Origin: an uncultured Armatimonadota bacterium
GTDB taxonomy: Bacteria; Armatimonadota; Fimbriimonadia; Fimbriimonadales; Fimbriimonadaceae
Reading direction: 5' to 3'
Assembly: GCA_903927025.1 (NCBI GenBank)
Contig: CAIYLG010000015.1
Location: 1 to 64,000, forward strand
DNA length: 64,000 bases
Positions 7,297-16,290 of this stretch are shown here, piece after piece. Below the pieces are notes generated by a model, which was not told where the DNA came from, made no database searches, and saw nothing but the letters and a program-made list of their open reading frames with translations. A program made the translations under genes and the position numbers. Numbering within the stretch: position 1 is the first letter of the stretch; each line of letters begins with the position of its first letter.

Positions 7297-7971
7297 TTGG
7301 GCCTGAATGTTTGGGAGGTATTTGCGGATTACGCCGGGGTGGAGTTCAAGTCAGATGTTAAGAAGGCGATCAAGGCATCTCTATATGGGACGGTAAACGG
7401 TTTAACTGCAAAGGGTGCCTGTGTAGATCTAGCCAAGGTGATCGGAGACGGTCCCGCGACCAAGTTGGTTCACCACGCTGTCTATAAGGCTTTGCGTGAA
7501 GCCAGTAAGGCCCGCCTAGATTGGTTTTTGCAGGAAAAGAAGCTTGTTGACGCTGTCGGCCAAGAATTTGAGCTTGGCCCCCATGTGAGAGGAAACACCC
7601 ATCGACAGCAAACTTATTCGGCGTTTGCCAACGAGGAGCAAAGTTACGAAATGGCTGTGCTGGCCCCGGTCTTTCAATACGCCAAATTAAGCGAGAGGAC
7701 AGATAGGCCAGTTTGGGTGATGGGTTGGCTCCATGACGGTTTGTTCATCCACTGTGAGCCTCAGTTCCGAGACCACCACGTCAAGCAGATAAGGCGTCTC
7801 ATTAAAGTCACGTCCGCCGATTTATTGGGAGCTGAAATGGATGTTGACATTGATCTGCCAAAGTCGCCGTTGACTCCAACACAGATCAGTACATTGCGAT
7901 CTCTTTATGCTTCGAACCCTGTAAAGCATGAAGACTTCGATTTTTCGGCGCTCATCCCGGAAACCGCCTAA
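7297..7971 (+). CDS. C-terminal fragment of a family A DNA polymerase-like protein
   Basis: The order of polymerase A palm/finger motifs can be followed. Residues 20-37 (SDVKKAIKASLYGTVNGL) match motif B, normally K-x-x-N-F-G-x-x-YG. Residues 104-126 (QTYSAFANEEQSYEMAVLAP) match the NAPIQGTAADI region. WLHDGLFI at 144-151 matches motif C, where the catalytic Asp follows His. Motif A and all exonuclease parts are missing and the frame is open upstream only to 7264, so this is a truncated gene. TTG at 7297 is a nominal start. It was probably the replication gene of a phage or plasmid-like ancestor of the element. It overlaps the recombinase gene tail to tail by four bases. Confidence 0.5.
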   Translation: MGLNVWEVFADYAGVEFKSDVKKAIKASLYGTVNGLTAKGACVDLAKVIGDGPATKLVHHAVYKALREASKARLDWFLQEKKLVDAVGQEFELGPHVRGNTHRQQTYSAFANEEQSYEMAVLAPVFQYAKLSERTDRPVWVMGWLHDGLFIHCEPQFRDHHVKQIRRLIKVTSADLLGAEMDVDIDLPKSPLTPTQISTLRSLYASNPVKHEDFDFSALIPETA

Positions 7972-8963
7972 GTGCTTTTGGTTCCTAATCTGTCTCCGGG
8001 TGAGAATTGCCGGTGCTGATTCTCGATGTCCGCCTGAGCCAATGCAACATAGCGATTCACCATGGTTAAGGTTGTATGGCCCAAGATCTCTTTGAGGCTG
8101 AACACATTTCCTCCCGCTCGTAGAAACTGAACAGCAAAGGAGTGCCTGAAAGTGTGAGGACTGCAACGAGTAGCTTCAATTTTGGCGGCTGTGCCAATTC
8201 GACCAATGAGTTGTAGCAGACCGTTTGGTCTAAGTGCTTCCCCTGTTTGGGTGCCCCGATCTGAGTAGAAAACGGTTTGACCTGGCTCCCGTGGTGATTC
8301 ACGCAAATAGTGCATCAACGCTTTGGCGGTCTGCTTGCCGAAATACACCGTTCTGTATTTGTTGCCCTTTCCTTGCACAACGCATCTGCGACCAGGGACG
8401 TCAAGATTCTTGGTTTTCAGGCTACGCAACTCCGACGCGCGCATACCTGTATCGTAGAGAAGCCGGACAATCACCTCATCCCTTTTTGGGTGAAATGTCA
8501 ACTTCGATGCTTTGATCAGTGACTCAATCTGTGCTTCAGAGAAGGGCTGTACTTGATCACTTCGCACAATTGGGGATGCGATACTCTCCATGGGTGAGTC
8601 CGAAAGCATGCCCTCTTCGACAGCCCGTCGGAAAAAGGTTCTGAGGTGGGCATAGAAGGTTCTGATTGTTGATGGTCGGGCTTGGCCACACTTGCGACCA
8701 TTGTTCCATCTTCCCTCTAGACCATGATTTGCTCGCCCCAGGTAGGCAATAAACGCCTTCAATTCAGGAGTGCCGCAGTGTTCGTGTCGGTTCTTTTTCA
8801 GGAACCAGATCAACTTTTCGGTTATGACTCTTCTGAGCGATAGCGTTGCCGCTGAATGCTGTCTGATCTCGCAATCGAGCAACCATTCTTGGACGGTTGA
8901 CTCAAAATCGACAACCGAAATGGTCGTCGTCGTTCTTCGTGAAGTAAGCGCGCTTTTTCTCAA
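7968..8963 (-). CDS. Tyrosine recombinase/integrase
   Basis: The 331-residue protein has an N-terminal SAM-like core-binding domain (about 15-120) and a catalytic domain with the full set of residues: R175 (GMRASEL), K199 (GKGNKYR), H270 and R273 (HTFRHS), H296 (LGH) and Y305 (NRYV). Length and motif style are XerC/XerD-like. TTG at 8963 is preceded by AGGAGG at the right distance. It ends about 110 bases inside the tRNA-proximal end of the putative element and most likely catalyses integration and excision at tRNA-Ala. Because all catalytic residues are present it may still be active. Confidence 0.9.
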   Translation of the reverse strand: MRKSALTSRRTTTTISVVDFESTVQEWLLDCEIRQHSAATLSLRRVITEKLIWFLKKNRHEHCGTPELKAFIAYLGRANHGLEGRWNNGRKCGQARPSTIRTFYAHLRTFFRRAVEEGMLSDSPMESIASPIVRSDQVQPFSEAQIESLIKASKLTFHPKRDEVIVRLLYDTGMRASELRSLKTKNLDVPGRRCVVQGKGNKYRTVYFGKQTAKALMHYLRESPREPGQTVFYSDRGTQTGEALRPNGLLQLIGRIGTAAKIEATRCSPHTFRHSFAVQFLRAGGNVFSLKEILGHTTLTMVNRYVALAQADIENQHRQFSPGDRLGTKST

Positions 8964-9065
8964 GGAAGCCTCCTGCTTGGGTTAGGAGGACAGAGAGATT
9001 CTTGAATTCAAAACACTTAAGGTGCTTAAGTGAACCTCAATACTCGCGGTATTGCAGGATTCCTT

Positions 9066-9118
9066 AAAGAGTGGTGGAGAATAGGGGGCTCGAACCCCTG
9101 ACCTCTTCCATGCCATGG
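9066..9118 (-). repeat. Right attachment-site repeat within tRNA-Ala
   Basis: This copy of the 53-bp repeat lies inside and just past the 3' half of the intact tRNA-Ala gene. It ends at the anticodon loop, where the match to 3574-3626 stops abruptly. After integration this end would have rebuilt a functional tRNA. Confidence 0.75.
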
Positions 9119-9147
9119 AAGCGCTCTCCCAGCTGAGCTAATTCCCC
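9072..9147 (-). tRNA. tRNA-Ala(GGC)
   Basis: The 76-base gene folds as a full cloverleaf. The acceptor GGGGAAU pairs with AUUCUCC (one G-U pair), the D arm contains AGCUCAGCUGGGAGAGC, the anticodon stem CUUCC/GGAAG holds loop AUGGCAU with anticodon GGC, and the T arm is AGGGG-UUCGAGC-CCCCU. The discriminator is A and CCA is encoded. Its 3' half is duplicated at 3574-3626. Confidence 0.96.
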
Positions 9148-9229
9148 ACTCGGAATTGATATTGTACCGCCTGGTGCCGATTGATGCTACAGCTCCCCTG
9201 CCGGATCGGAAAATTTGGGTCACACCCGT

Positions 9230-10906
9230 CTACAGGCCAGGAGCGTGGTCGAGGAAGTAGATGGAGGTGGCGGTGCGAAAGGCGAGGCCCTTTGCTCCAA
9301 ACCGGACTAGGTTGGGATCTGGGACAGAGTTCAAGCTGGTGCCGAACACGGCTGGGATATTCACCGAGCCGACGGGGAGGAAGGTTCGAGTGTCAAAGGC
9401 GCTAAGGATGTAGGGGCCGGAATAATAGTTCACGGTGAGAAAGAACACCCTATGGTTGACCCCGTCCACCACGAATGAGATGGCAGAGCTTGACTGGTTG
9501 CTCACAATAGACAAATCGAACGATCCGATTCGCGTCTTCGCCACGGCATCGAGAACCGAACCGTCTGACACATACACTCGGCCAGAATCGTAGGTTAGGC
9601 TCACCGTGTTCGTGCTGTTCAGCAGGTTTAGGCTACTCAGCTGCGTTAGACCCTGAGAATCTGCAGATACATCCAAGAGGCCGGAGTAGTTTGTGGCAGC
9701 AAACAATTCGCTGGGAGAGACAAAAGCTAGCGCATAGGCCGTCGAATTTGACAGCGTGTTTGGAGCAACGGCTCCACTGAGATAGAACTCCGCGCCGCTA
9801 TTGAAGTTGCTGACGCGAGAGACGGCAATGTTGGATGTGCTGCCCGGCTGAACGACGATCTGTCCTGCAGGTGCGTTTACGTTGCTAAATTGCGGCGCGG
9901 CGAGGGCAAACTGGGTTCCCAGACTCGGCCCTGCAGTCAAAATTTGTTGGATGGCATCCGCCCCGCTGAGCCCCACAAACAGTGTGGACCCATCTGAAGA
10001 CAGTGCGAGTGGCCCCGGCTCACTTCCGGCAAAGATTCCGCCCACAACTGCTCCCGTCGCCGGGTTGATCTCCACCACCTGGTTGCCGTAAGTACCGCCA
10101 ATTGAGGGCACGCTTGCCCAGATCAATCCCGATTGGGGACTGATAACCATTGAATTGGTGTTTTGCAACAGCTGTCTCAAAGCTGCTGACACCGCTTGGA
10201 CGCTGATCGCGGTCGCAGAGCTCGTAATGTTGCCAATGCTCGCCTGCACCGTAACCGTGCCAGCAAGTCCGGCAACTAGGTTTCCTGCCGCATTCACCGT
10301 CGCATCCCCCCCCTGAACAATCTGGAAGGAGACGGCACCATCTTGGACTGCGACGATATTGCCGTTTACGTCGAGGGCGCTGAATTGGATCGGATAAGCC
10401 TGACCGACGTTTGCGGTTTGCCCATTGATTACGGAGATTGAATTCACTCCAGTCCCGAATGCGATGGGCTCCATCGCTCCTCCCTGATTCCCCATCAGGG
10501 TTCCTGCGCTGGTTGCTGTTACCGTGCCAGATGCGGTTGCCACCTCGGTTCCGGTGCCATTTGAACCTGATTCAAACTTGACGAGCATTGTGTGGAGACC
10601 AAAACTGATGACGACTGGGCATCGGTAACCCTGGGTCATCGCTCCTGACCCCGATCGGTTCACAGTGAACGTCACGTCGCCGCCACCAGCGGCGGCACCA
10701 GGGAACACGATGATGGCCGACTTTGGGCTTTTGAATGCATTCGATGGAGCAGGCCAAGCAATCTTGACGAGCGGATTCGGCAGAGGCGTAGGGTGCCCTG
10801 TGGCACCTGAACCACCACATCCTGTTAATCCAAGAGCAATAGCGCAGAACAGAATTGAGGTTGGGCAAAGCTTTGACATGGCGGCTCGAATGCTCAGATA
10901 GTTCAT
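9230..10906 (-). CDS. Lipoprotein with Ig-like domain and beta-propeller
   Basis: The product starts MNYLSIRAAMSKLCPTSI and has a lipobox LTGC, so it is an envelope lipoprotein; ATG at 10879 (nine residues later) gives a more typical signal. Residues 60-240 are Gly/Ser/Thr-rich with a bacterial Ig-like (Big2-type) repeat pattern, INGQTANVGQAYPIQFSALD through GTVTVQASIGN. From about 250 to 558 there are repeated blades of the YncE type, such as INPATGAVVGGI and LALSSDGSTLFVGLS. The substrate or partner is unknown. It is divergent from the glyoxalase-like gene and lies just outside the integrated element. Confidence 0.7.
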   Translation of the reverse strand: MNYLSIRAAMSKLCPTSILFCAIALGLTGCGGSGATGHPTPLPNPLVKIAWPAPSNAFKSPKSAIIVFPGAAAGGGDVTFTVNRSGSGAMTQGYRCPVVISFGLHTMLVKFESGSNGTGTEVATASGTVTATSAGTLMGNQGGAMEPIAFGTGVNSISVINGQTANVGQAYPIQFSALDVNGNIVAVQDGAVSFQIVQGGDATVNAAGNLVAGLAGTVTVQASIGNITSSATAISVQAVSAALRQLLQNTNSMVISPQSGLIWASVPSIGGTYGNQVVEINPATGAVVGGIFAGSEPGPLALSSDGSTLFVGLSGADAIQQILTAGPSLGTQFALAAPQFSNVNAPAGQIVVQPGSTSNIAVSRVSNFNSGAEFYLSGAVAPNTLSNSTAYALAFVSPSELFAATNYSGLLDVSADSQGLTQLSSLNLLNSTNTVSLTYDSGRVYVSDGSVLDAVAKTRIGSFDLSIVSNQSSSAISFVVDGVNHRVFFLTVNYYSGPYILSAFDTRTFLPVGSVNIPAVFGTSLNSVPDPNLVRFGAKGLAFRTATSIYFLDHAPGL

Positions 10907-10963
10907 ATTAACGGTTTGCAGTCAGAACGTGGTTGCAACGGACCCTGTGATTAAATAAAGGTC

Positions 10964-11668
10964 ATGCTGGATATTGCTGGCCAAAAGGTTCCATGGCTCA
11001 GACGCCTTGATCACCTGATCTGCGAGGTGCCGAATATCGAGGAGGCAATGGATGTCTTTCAAGCGCATGGGTTTCCCGTCGCTTGGCCCATTGGTCGGTT
11101 TTGGCCGACCGGACGCACCTCTGGGGTGGCCCTTGGCGGACTGAATCTCGAGTTCATTGAATTTGATGAAGGTGCCCCGGAGGTCGCCCAAATTCGGACA
11201 CTCGTCTTTGAGCCAACGGATCTGCAGAGCGCCGCAGAAACGCTCACACGGCTCAATATCCCGATGCGAATTACGGATAAGGTCGAGGCTAACCCTGACC
11301 TGCTCCAGCTGCGGGGTTTCTCGGCAGAAGATTCACAGAGCACGCAGCTCATCTGCCGTAACGCCTACCCAATCGAACCTCAGCCGTATGACTTCTTCCT
11401 GTGTGATTACGCGCCCTTCCTGAAGGCACGGCTATTGCCTAAGGCATTTCCTGGAGTGCCACCGATAAGGAGCATCATCCTTGGCTCTCCCAATCCTTGG
11501 GAAGATTGGGGACCTGCCAACAGTGCATTTGGGTTGCCAGAAAAGGAGCGCGGCTGTGAACTGTGGATCTCGGAATCCGCGCATCCGACGCGGGAGGTCA
11601 TCGAGATCATTTCGGATCGGGGGCCCCTTGATTTCGGCGATTGGCCAGCCTCGTTTCGTTTCTCTTAA
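10964..11668 (+). CDS. Glyoxalase-like (VOC superfamily) protein
   Basis: The 234-residue protein opens with LRRLDHLICEVPNIEEAMDVFQAHGFPVAWP, the first beta-alpha-beta unit of a VOC metal-binding fold, and has a second module near residues 125-230. It fits the Glyoxalase-like type (about 200-250 residues, both modules in one chain). His at LDHLI and Glu in LEFIEFDE are candidate metal ligands. The substrate is unknown. A short gap separates it from the GH115 gene downstream on the same strand. Confidence 0.65.
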   Translation: MLDIAGQKVPWLRRLDHLICEVPNIEEAMDVFQAHGFPVAWPIGRFWPTGRTSGVALGGLNLEFIEFDEGAPEVAQIRTLVFEPTDLQSAAETLTRLNIPMRITDKVEANPDLLQLRGFSAEDSQSTQLICRNAYPIEPQPYDFFLCDYAPFLKARLLPKAFPGVPPIRSIILGSPNPWEDWGPANSAFGLPEKERGCELWISESAHPTREVIEIISDRGPLDFGDWPASFRFS

Positions 11669-11746
11669 TGTGTGTGCCAACCGCTGACGAGTCGATGCTA
11701 AGATCGTGTTGGATTGGCTCTGGGGCCATCCAGCACGGGACACACG

Positions 11747-14560
11747 ATGAAGTCACTGACCGGCTCGCTCCTACTCGCTCTGGCATCTTCCGCGTTAGCG
11801 CTGGGTGGCAACCCCAACGTCCAATTCAAGGCTAGGCGAGGTGCCTTTTCGCTTATTCAGAAGGGACGAGCTGCTCGAGTTTTGGTGGACCCAGCTGATT
11901 GGCCAGGAGTTGCTCGGGCGGCATCGGATCTTCGGAAAGATCTCGGTTCAGTAGCCGGTAGCATCGCGGAGCCTGCCGGCAGCAGCCCGACAATCCTTAT
12001 TGGCACGATTGGCCATAGCCCGATCATTGACGGCTTAATCCGCTCAGGTCGGATTCAGGTTGGAGCAACTAGGGACAAATGGGAAGCGTGCGTCACTCAG
12101 GTTGTCCAACTGCCGGACACTGGGACGACACTAGTCATTGCCGGTAGCGATAAGCGCGGAACGATCTACGGAATCTACGATCTCAGTCAGGCTCTCGGCG
12201 TTTCTCCCTGGAAGTGGTGGGAGGATGTCCCGATTCGCCGGCACCCCGATGCGAGCATCATCGGCAGATACGAAGCACCGTCACCAAAGGTGAAGTATCG
12301 CGGAATCTTCTTGAATGATGAGGCGCCTTCCCTCTCGAACTGGGTCGCTGCAAACTACGGCACCTACAATCACTTTTTCTACGAACGGATCTTTGAACTG
12401 CTGCTTCGGCTAAGGGCCAACTATCTGTGGCCGGCAATGTGGAACAGCGCATTCAGCGCGGATGACCCGGAGAACCCGAAAAATGCGGATGAGTACGGGA
12501 TCGTTATGGGAACTTCCCATGTTGAGCCGATGATGCGCGCCGATAAGGAGTGGGGGCGTGCTGGCTTTTCCGAACGGGATTGGAACTACAGCACCCACCC
12601 GAAAGAGCTCGAAGCATTCTGGAGCTCAGGAGTTGTTCGCAACAAACCTTACGAGAACATCGTGACGAAGGCGATGCGAGGGAAGGTTGATACGCCGATG
12701 TCCGAGACAGCGAACATTGGTCTCCTTGAGAAGATCGTTGCCGCACAAAGGAGGATTCTCGCAAGTTCAATTAATCCAGACCTCACTCAAATTCCACAGT
12801 TGTGGTGCCTCTACAAAGAGGTGCAGGAATATTACGAAAAAGGGATGCGGGTCCCAGAGGATATCACCCTGTTGTGGGCAGATGACAACTGGGGAAATAT
12901 CCGTCGACTTCCGACTTCGGAGGAGCGTTCTCGATCTGGCGGAGCAGGCGTTTACTACCACTTTGACTACGTAGGCGGGCCGAGAAACTATAAGTGGATC
13001 GACACGAATCCGATTCCAAAGATTTGGGAGCAGATGCACCTGGCCTACGAGTCCGGCGCTGACCGAATCTGGATCGTCAATGTAGGAGACCTCAAGCCAA
13101 AGCCGTTCGCGACCGAGTTCTTTCTCACGCTAGCGCAAGACCCGGAGAAGATTCGCTCAAGCGATCTGGCGCGTTACGCCCGTGAGTGGGCTGAGCGCGA
13201 ATTCGGTGGTACCCACGCCGCTGAAATCGGGGGGATCATGATGGAGACGGGTCGCCTGAATGGTCGTCGCAAACCGGAGCTTTGCGACGCAGACACGTAT
13301 TCTCTGACGATCTACGATGAGGCGGAACGGGTGAATCAACAGTTCTCGGACCTACTGAATCGTGCAGAGAAGGTTGGAAGTCGGTTGCCTGATAATTGTC
13401 AGGCTGCCTACTTTGAAGAGGTTCTCCACGGCATCAAGGCCGGGAGAGTCCTCAACGACCTCTACCTCGCCACCGCGAAGAATCACTTGTACGCCAAGCA
13501 GGGTCGCGCAAGCACGAATGATTGGGCTCGGGCCGCTTCGGATGCGTTTGCGAAGGATGCGGCAGTCACTGAGGAGTACCACAGTCTAAACGGTGGAAAG
13601 TGGAATCACTTCATGGACCAGACCCACATTGGCTACACATCCTGGCAGCAACCGGACAAGAATGTGATGCCCAAATTGGAGACTCTTACCATTCCCGCCT
13701 TACCCGCTCTGGGGGTTTCAGCCAGGCCGGGCGGCATGGAATTCACACGTTTTGGACAGGACACGGGAACGATCGACCTGTTCAACAAGGGCGGCGGCAA
13801 AATCTCCTATCACGCCTCGGCGAGTGTGGATTGGGTAAGACTGGACCCCGCCGAGGGACGACTGGATGATTCCCGAAAGGAGCTGACGATGCGAGTTCAG
13901 GTGGATTGGACTCGGGTACCAGTAGGAACTTCGAGGGGGATCCTGACCATTGGTTCGGATGCTGGCTCCTTTACGGTTCCGCTTTCCGCGTTGGTCCCAT
14001 CGATATTCGGGAATGCGCCCTTGGGCTCTTTTTTAGAGGGAGATCATCTGATAACTATTGAAGCCCACCACACTACGGGTCGGACGAAGCAAAGCGCCAT
14101 TCAATGGGAGACCCTTCGCGGATACGGAAAGACGGATTCTGCGGTGACTCCCTTGCCAACTCAGTTCCTGCCATTTAGACCTGGCAAGGGACCTAAGCTG
14201 GAGTATCGGGTCATGGTGTTCACAACTGGCGCAGCCCAAGTCGTGGTCTCTACTTCCCCTTCCCTTGCCTTCCATCCCGGGCATGGTCTTCGGCTGGGAG
14301 TGAGCCTGGATGACGGCCCCATTCAGCTCGTTGATACATCAACAAGCTATCTCTCCCACGCCTGGGAAATATCAGTGATCAACTCCGAGAATCGGGTGTC
14401 GGTGCCTGTGCAGCTCACGGCTGGACCGCACCGCCTTCAGCTTTGGGCGATCGACCCCGGTGTAGTCGTCCAGCGCGTCCTCTTGGACCTAGGCGGGCTC
14501 AAGTCCACCAACCTCGGGCCGGTTGAGAGCAAGCAGGCAGGCGATTCAGGGACGGACTGA
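11747..14560 (+). CDS. Glycoside hydrolase family 115 (alpha-glucuronidase type)
   Basis: From ATG at 11747 the product has 937 residues and a signal peptide, MKSLTGSLLLALASSALA. An upstream TTG at 11714 would spoil this signal, so the ATG is preferred. The GH115 pattern is clear: ATNLDPADWPG-like N-terminal domain, IYGIYDLSQALGVSPWKWWEDVP, the catalytic region with KYRGIFLNDEAPSLSNW and LRLRANYLWPAMWN, ITLLWADDNWGNIRRLP, and C-terminal beta domains. Known members remove 4-O-methyl-glucuronic acid from xylan or glycans. A -10-like TAAGAT at 11699-11704 is upstream. It is exported, so it acts on outside polysaccharide. The end overlaps the convergent membrane gene by 15 bases. Confidence 0.9.
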   Translation: MKSLTGSLLLALASSALALGGNPNVQFKARRGAFSLIQKGRAARVLVDPADWPGVARAASDLRKDLGSVAGSIAEPAGSSPTILIGTIGHSPIIDGLIRSGRIQVGATRDKWEACVTQVVQLPDTGTTLVIAGSDKRGTIYGIYDLSQALGVSPWKWWEDVPIRRHPDASIIGRYEAPSPKVKYRGIFLNDEAPSLSNWVAANYGTYNHFFYERIFELLLRLRANYLWPAMWNSAFSADDPENPKNADEYGIVMGTSHVEPMMRADKEWGRAGFSERDWNYSTHPKELEAFWSSGVVRNKPYENIVTKAMRGKVDTPMSETANIGLLEKIVAAQRRILASSINPDLTQIPQLWCLYKEVQEYYEKGMRVPEDITLLWADDNWGNIRRLPTSEERSRSGGAGVYYHFDYVGGPRNYKWIDTNPIPKIWEQMHLAYESGADRIWIVNVGDLKPKPFATEFFLTLAQDPEKIRSSDLARYAREWAEREFGGTHAAEIGGIMMETGRLNGRRKPELCDADTYSLTIYDEAERVNQQFSDLLNRAEKVGSRLPDNCQAAYFEEVLHGIKAGRVLNDLYLATAKNHLYAKQGRASTNDWARAASDAFAKDAAVTEEYHSLNGGKWNHFMDQTHIGYTSWQQPDKNVMPKLETLTIPALPALGVSARPGGMEFTRFGQDTGTIDLFNKGGGKISYHASASVDWVRLDPAEGRLDDSRKELTMRVQVDWTRVPVGTSRGILTIGSDAGSFTVPLSALVPSIFGNAPLGSFLEGDHLITIEAHHTTGRTKQSAIQWETLRGYGKTDSAVTPLPTQFLPFRPGKGPKLEYRVMVFTTGAAQVVVSTSPSLAFHPGHGLRLGVSLDDGPIQLVDTSTSYLSHAWEISVINSENRVSVPVQLTAGPHRLQLWAIDPGVVVQRVLLDLGGLKSTNLGPVESKQAGDSGTD

Positions 14561-14911
14561 CCCATCCGGGTAAGTGCGATTTCTATAGGCGATCGCGATA
14601 AAGATCAGCACGAGACCGGTACTTGACTGCGGGATTGCGGCATAGAACACACTATCCTCCGCGACTGCAAGACTGCCCGGGCCAATCACTAAATGGGCGA
14701 TGAGCAATAGCAAGAGAGTCCTTTTTAGGTTCTTAACTAGGATCCTATCGACAAGGTAAGCGGCAACGGTGAGCAGCGTGAGCCCAGCAACGGTCGCCCA
14801 TACGGCAGGCGGTATAGGAACATTCGAAGTATGCCGAGTGAACCTCAACAAGCTGACGACATACCAAAAGACACCCAAACATGCCAGGGCAATGTGTTCA
14901 AATGGCTCCAT
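14546..14911 (-). CDS. Small membrane protein, unknown
   Basis: The 121-residue protein has hydrophobic segments near residues 6-22, 34-52, 63-84 and 88-108, so three or four membrane passes, with an ATG start. It is the first of several small minus-strand membrane proteins up to 16506. No family is recognised. Confidence 0.5.
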   Translation of the reverse strand: MEPFEHIALACLGVFWYVVSLLRFTRHTSNVPIPPAVWATVAGLTLLTVAAYLVDRILVKNLKRTLLLLLIAHLVIGPGSLAVAEDSVFYAAIPQSSTGLVLIFIAIAYRNRTYPDGSVRP

Positions 14912-15083
14912 GTTGAATGTTTGGTGGTCAGTTCTCTAGTGACGTGCTGGAAGAGGATTGCCACGAATATCTCGTTCCGCAACCAATACTAGAATTCAAA
15001 TCCGCTTTGCTACGCACCGCGGTGGACAGCTTCGGCACGCTAACGAATTTCAATCATAACATTGAAGTTTCAGAAAGCAAAAA

Positions 15084-15317
15084 TCAAACTGCTCGAATTC
15101 GCCTGGCGTGAATTAGGAGGCTCGCATTGATGAGGAGCGCGGAGCAAGTCAGGGTAAGGGCAAGCATCGTCCCAGGCAGTTATACCGCTGCCACACCTCA
15201 AGCTGGCCCCAAAAGGAACCCAAGGTCTCGGTACCGCTTGTTCTTGCTGCCAAGTGCGAGTGTCGCCCCACACAGGACGTTCAAGAGAAATAGGGTCCAA
15301 ATCGCAATCGTGATCAT
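15084..15317 (-). pseudogene. Broken small two-helix membrane protein gene
   Basis: Reading from ATG at 15315-15317, the frame gives a hydrophobic helix (MITIAIWTLFLLNVLCGATL), then TGA at 15198-15200 and, after six codons, TAA; the same frame continues with MLALTLTCSALLINASLLIHA and stops at 15084. Two helices in one frame with two stops between them suggest a small membrane protein gene interrupted by mutation. It could also be two separate tiny proteins of 39 and 27 residues. The plus-strand frame covering this area has no protein-like features. Confidence 0.35.
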
Positions 15318-15378
15318 GGATGAATTTTTCGGCAAACATCGCTCGTGCGGACGGTCTGCAAAATATCACCCAACCATC

Positions 15379-15729
15379 CTAGACTCGGTAGAGCTTCCAA
15401 TTGACCACCAGCGCCCAACAGAAAATTCCCGTTGCACAAGTTGCTCCGATCCAGTAGATGCCCAGAGCGAGAGGAGCAGCGACGATCAAAGTGAAGAGTG
15501 GCCACGTTAGTCGGAGGTGGTGAATCTTACGGACTTCAACCTCGCCGGCACCAAGGAAGAACATCGGCGCACTGTCGAAGGGCCTGAGAGCATGATGGGG
15601 TGCTGACCCCGATGCCGCAACGAGGAAGCAACAGCCGACGAGCCCCAGGAAGACAAAGAAATGCCCTACAGCGGCTCTAGTTTCATCCGATACTGGCTGT
15701 TTCACTAAACTCTTCCGTGCCTGCGTCAA
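15379..15729 (-). CDS. Small membrane protein, unknown
   Basis: The 116-residue product has a polar N-terminus, a hydrophobic segment near 22-42 and two more near 75-95 and 97-112. No family is recognised. It shares strand and character with the neighbouring small membrane genes. Confidence 0.45.
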   Translation of the reverse strand: MTQARKSLVKQPVSDETRAAVGHFFVFLGLVGCCFLVAASGSAPHHALRPFDSAPMFFLGAGEVEVRKIHHLRLTWPLFTLIVAAPLALGIYWIGATCATGIFCWALVVNWKLYRV

Positions 15730-15938
15730 CTATACAGATGTTTGCCACCAGAATCAACTTCCAGAGAGTTGCTTGGCTACGTCCTAGATAGCAATCAGGC
15801 CTAATTGACAACATCCCCCAAATTCATTCCCGTTATACGGTCATTTCGACTTACCGCGCAATTGTTGATTCGTTGAGCATTTACTGGACCACAGTTGGTG
15901 ACGACGGATGGGCGGTATTGAAATGTTGGGTATAGCCT

Positions 15939-16220
15939 CTAGCCAGGTGCACGTATGAACCGCCTGAGCAACCAGGTCGTCAGGACAAACGAGGTGAATG
16001 GCACCACGATCAGCCAGTTGAGCCCGTAATCGTGGCTTACAGCCAAGATCCAGACCGTTAACCCCGCTAGGGCGGGAAGGGTGATGGCATTGCAAAGGAT
16101 AATGGGCCAGCACTTAGGCTTTATCCTGAGGAGGTTCACCATCGCCGCGGCCAATGCTCCTTTCGAGAAGAGCATCGCTGCAATCTCAGCAGTTACCTCG
16201 GCTGGGATGTCTAGATGCAT
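15939..16220 (-). CDS. Small membrane protein, unknown
   Basis: The 93-residue protein has hydrophobic segments near residues 13-30, 40-60 and 67-86 and ends in the basic RRFIRAPG. The start is ATG at 16220. The overlapping minus frame at 15841-16113 is a shadow. The 200 bases between this and the previous gene hold nothing that can be supported. Confidence 0.45.
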   Translation of the reverse strand: MHLDIPAEVTAEIAAMLFSKGALAAAMVNLLRIKPKCWPIILCNAITLPALAGLTVWILAVSHDYGLNWLIVVPFTSFVLTTWLLRRFIRAPG

Positions 16221-16290
16221 CGTGATTGAACTGATTCTAACGACTCTTTGGCGACGATGCCATAGATTTACAGTAGATGGCTCCGTCGAC

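Larger units (their letters stand above)
3574..9118. mobile_element. Putative integrated element at tRNA-Ala(GGC)
   Basis: A 53-bp direct repeat lies at 3574-3626 and 9066-9118, with a single mismatch (3596 against 9088). The repeat is the 3' half of tRNA-Ala(GGC), from the anticodon loop through CCA and six bases beyond. The intact tRNA is at the right end and a full tyrosine recombinase begins about 100 bases inside that end. This is the normal layout of elements that integrate into tRNA 3' ends. The interior holds a repressor with an operator, several orphan genes, an RHS tip and a polymerase fragment, and no recognisable transfer genes, so the element is probably a small or decayed island. 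Confidence 0.7.

Noticed and set aside
15127-15510. Plus-strand frame of 127 codons
   Set aside because: It has a charged, low-likeness product, and the minus strand here has membrane-helix frames that fit the neighbours.
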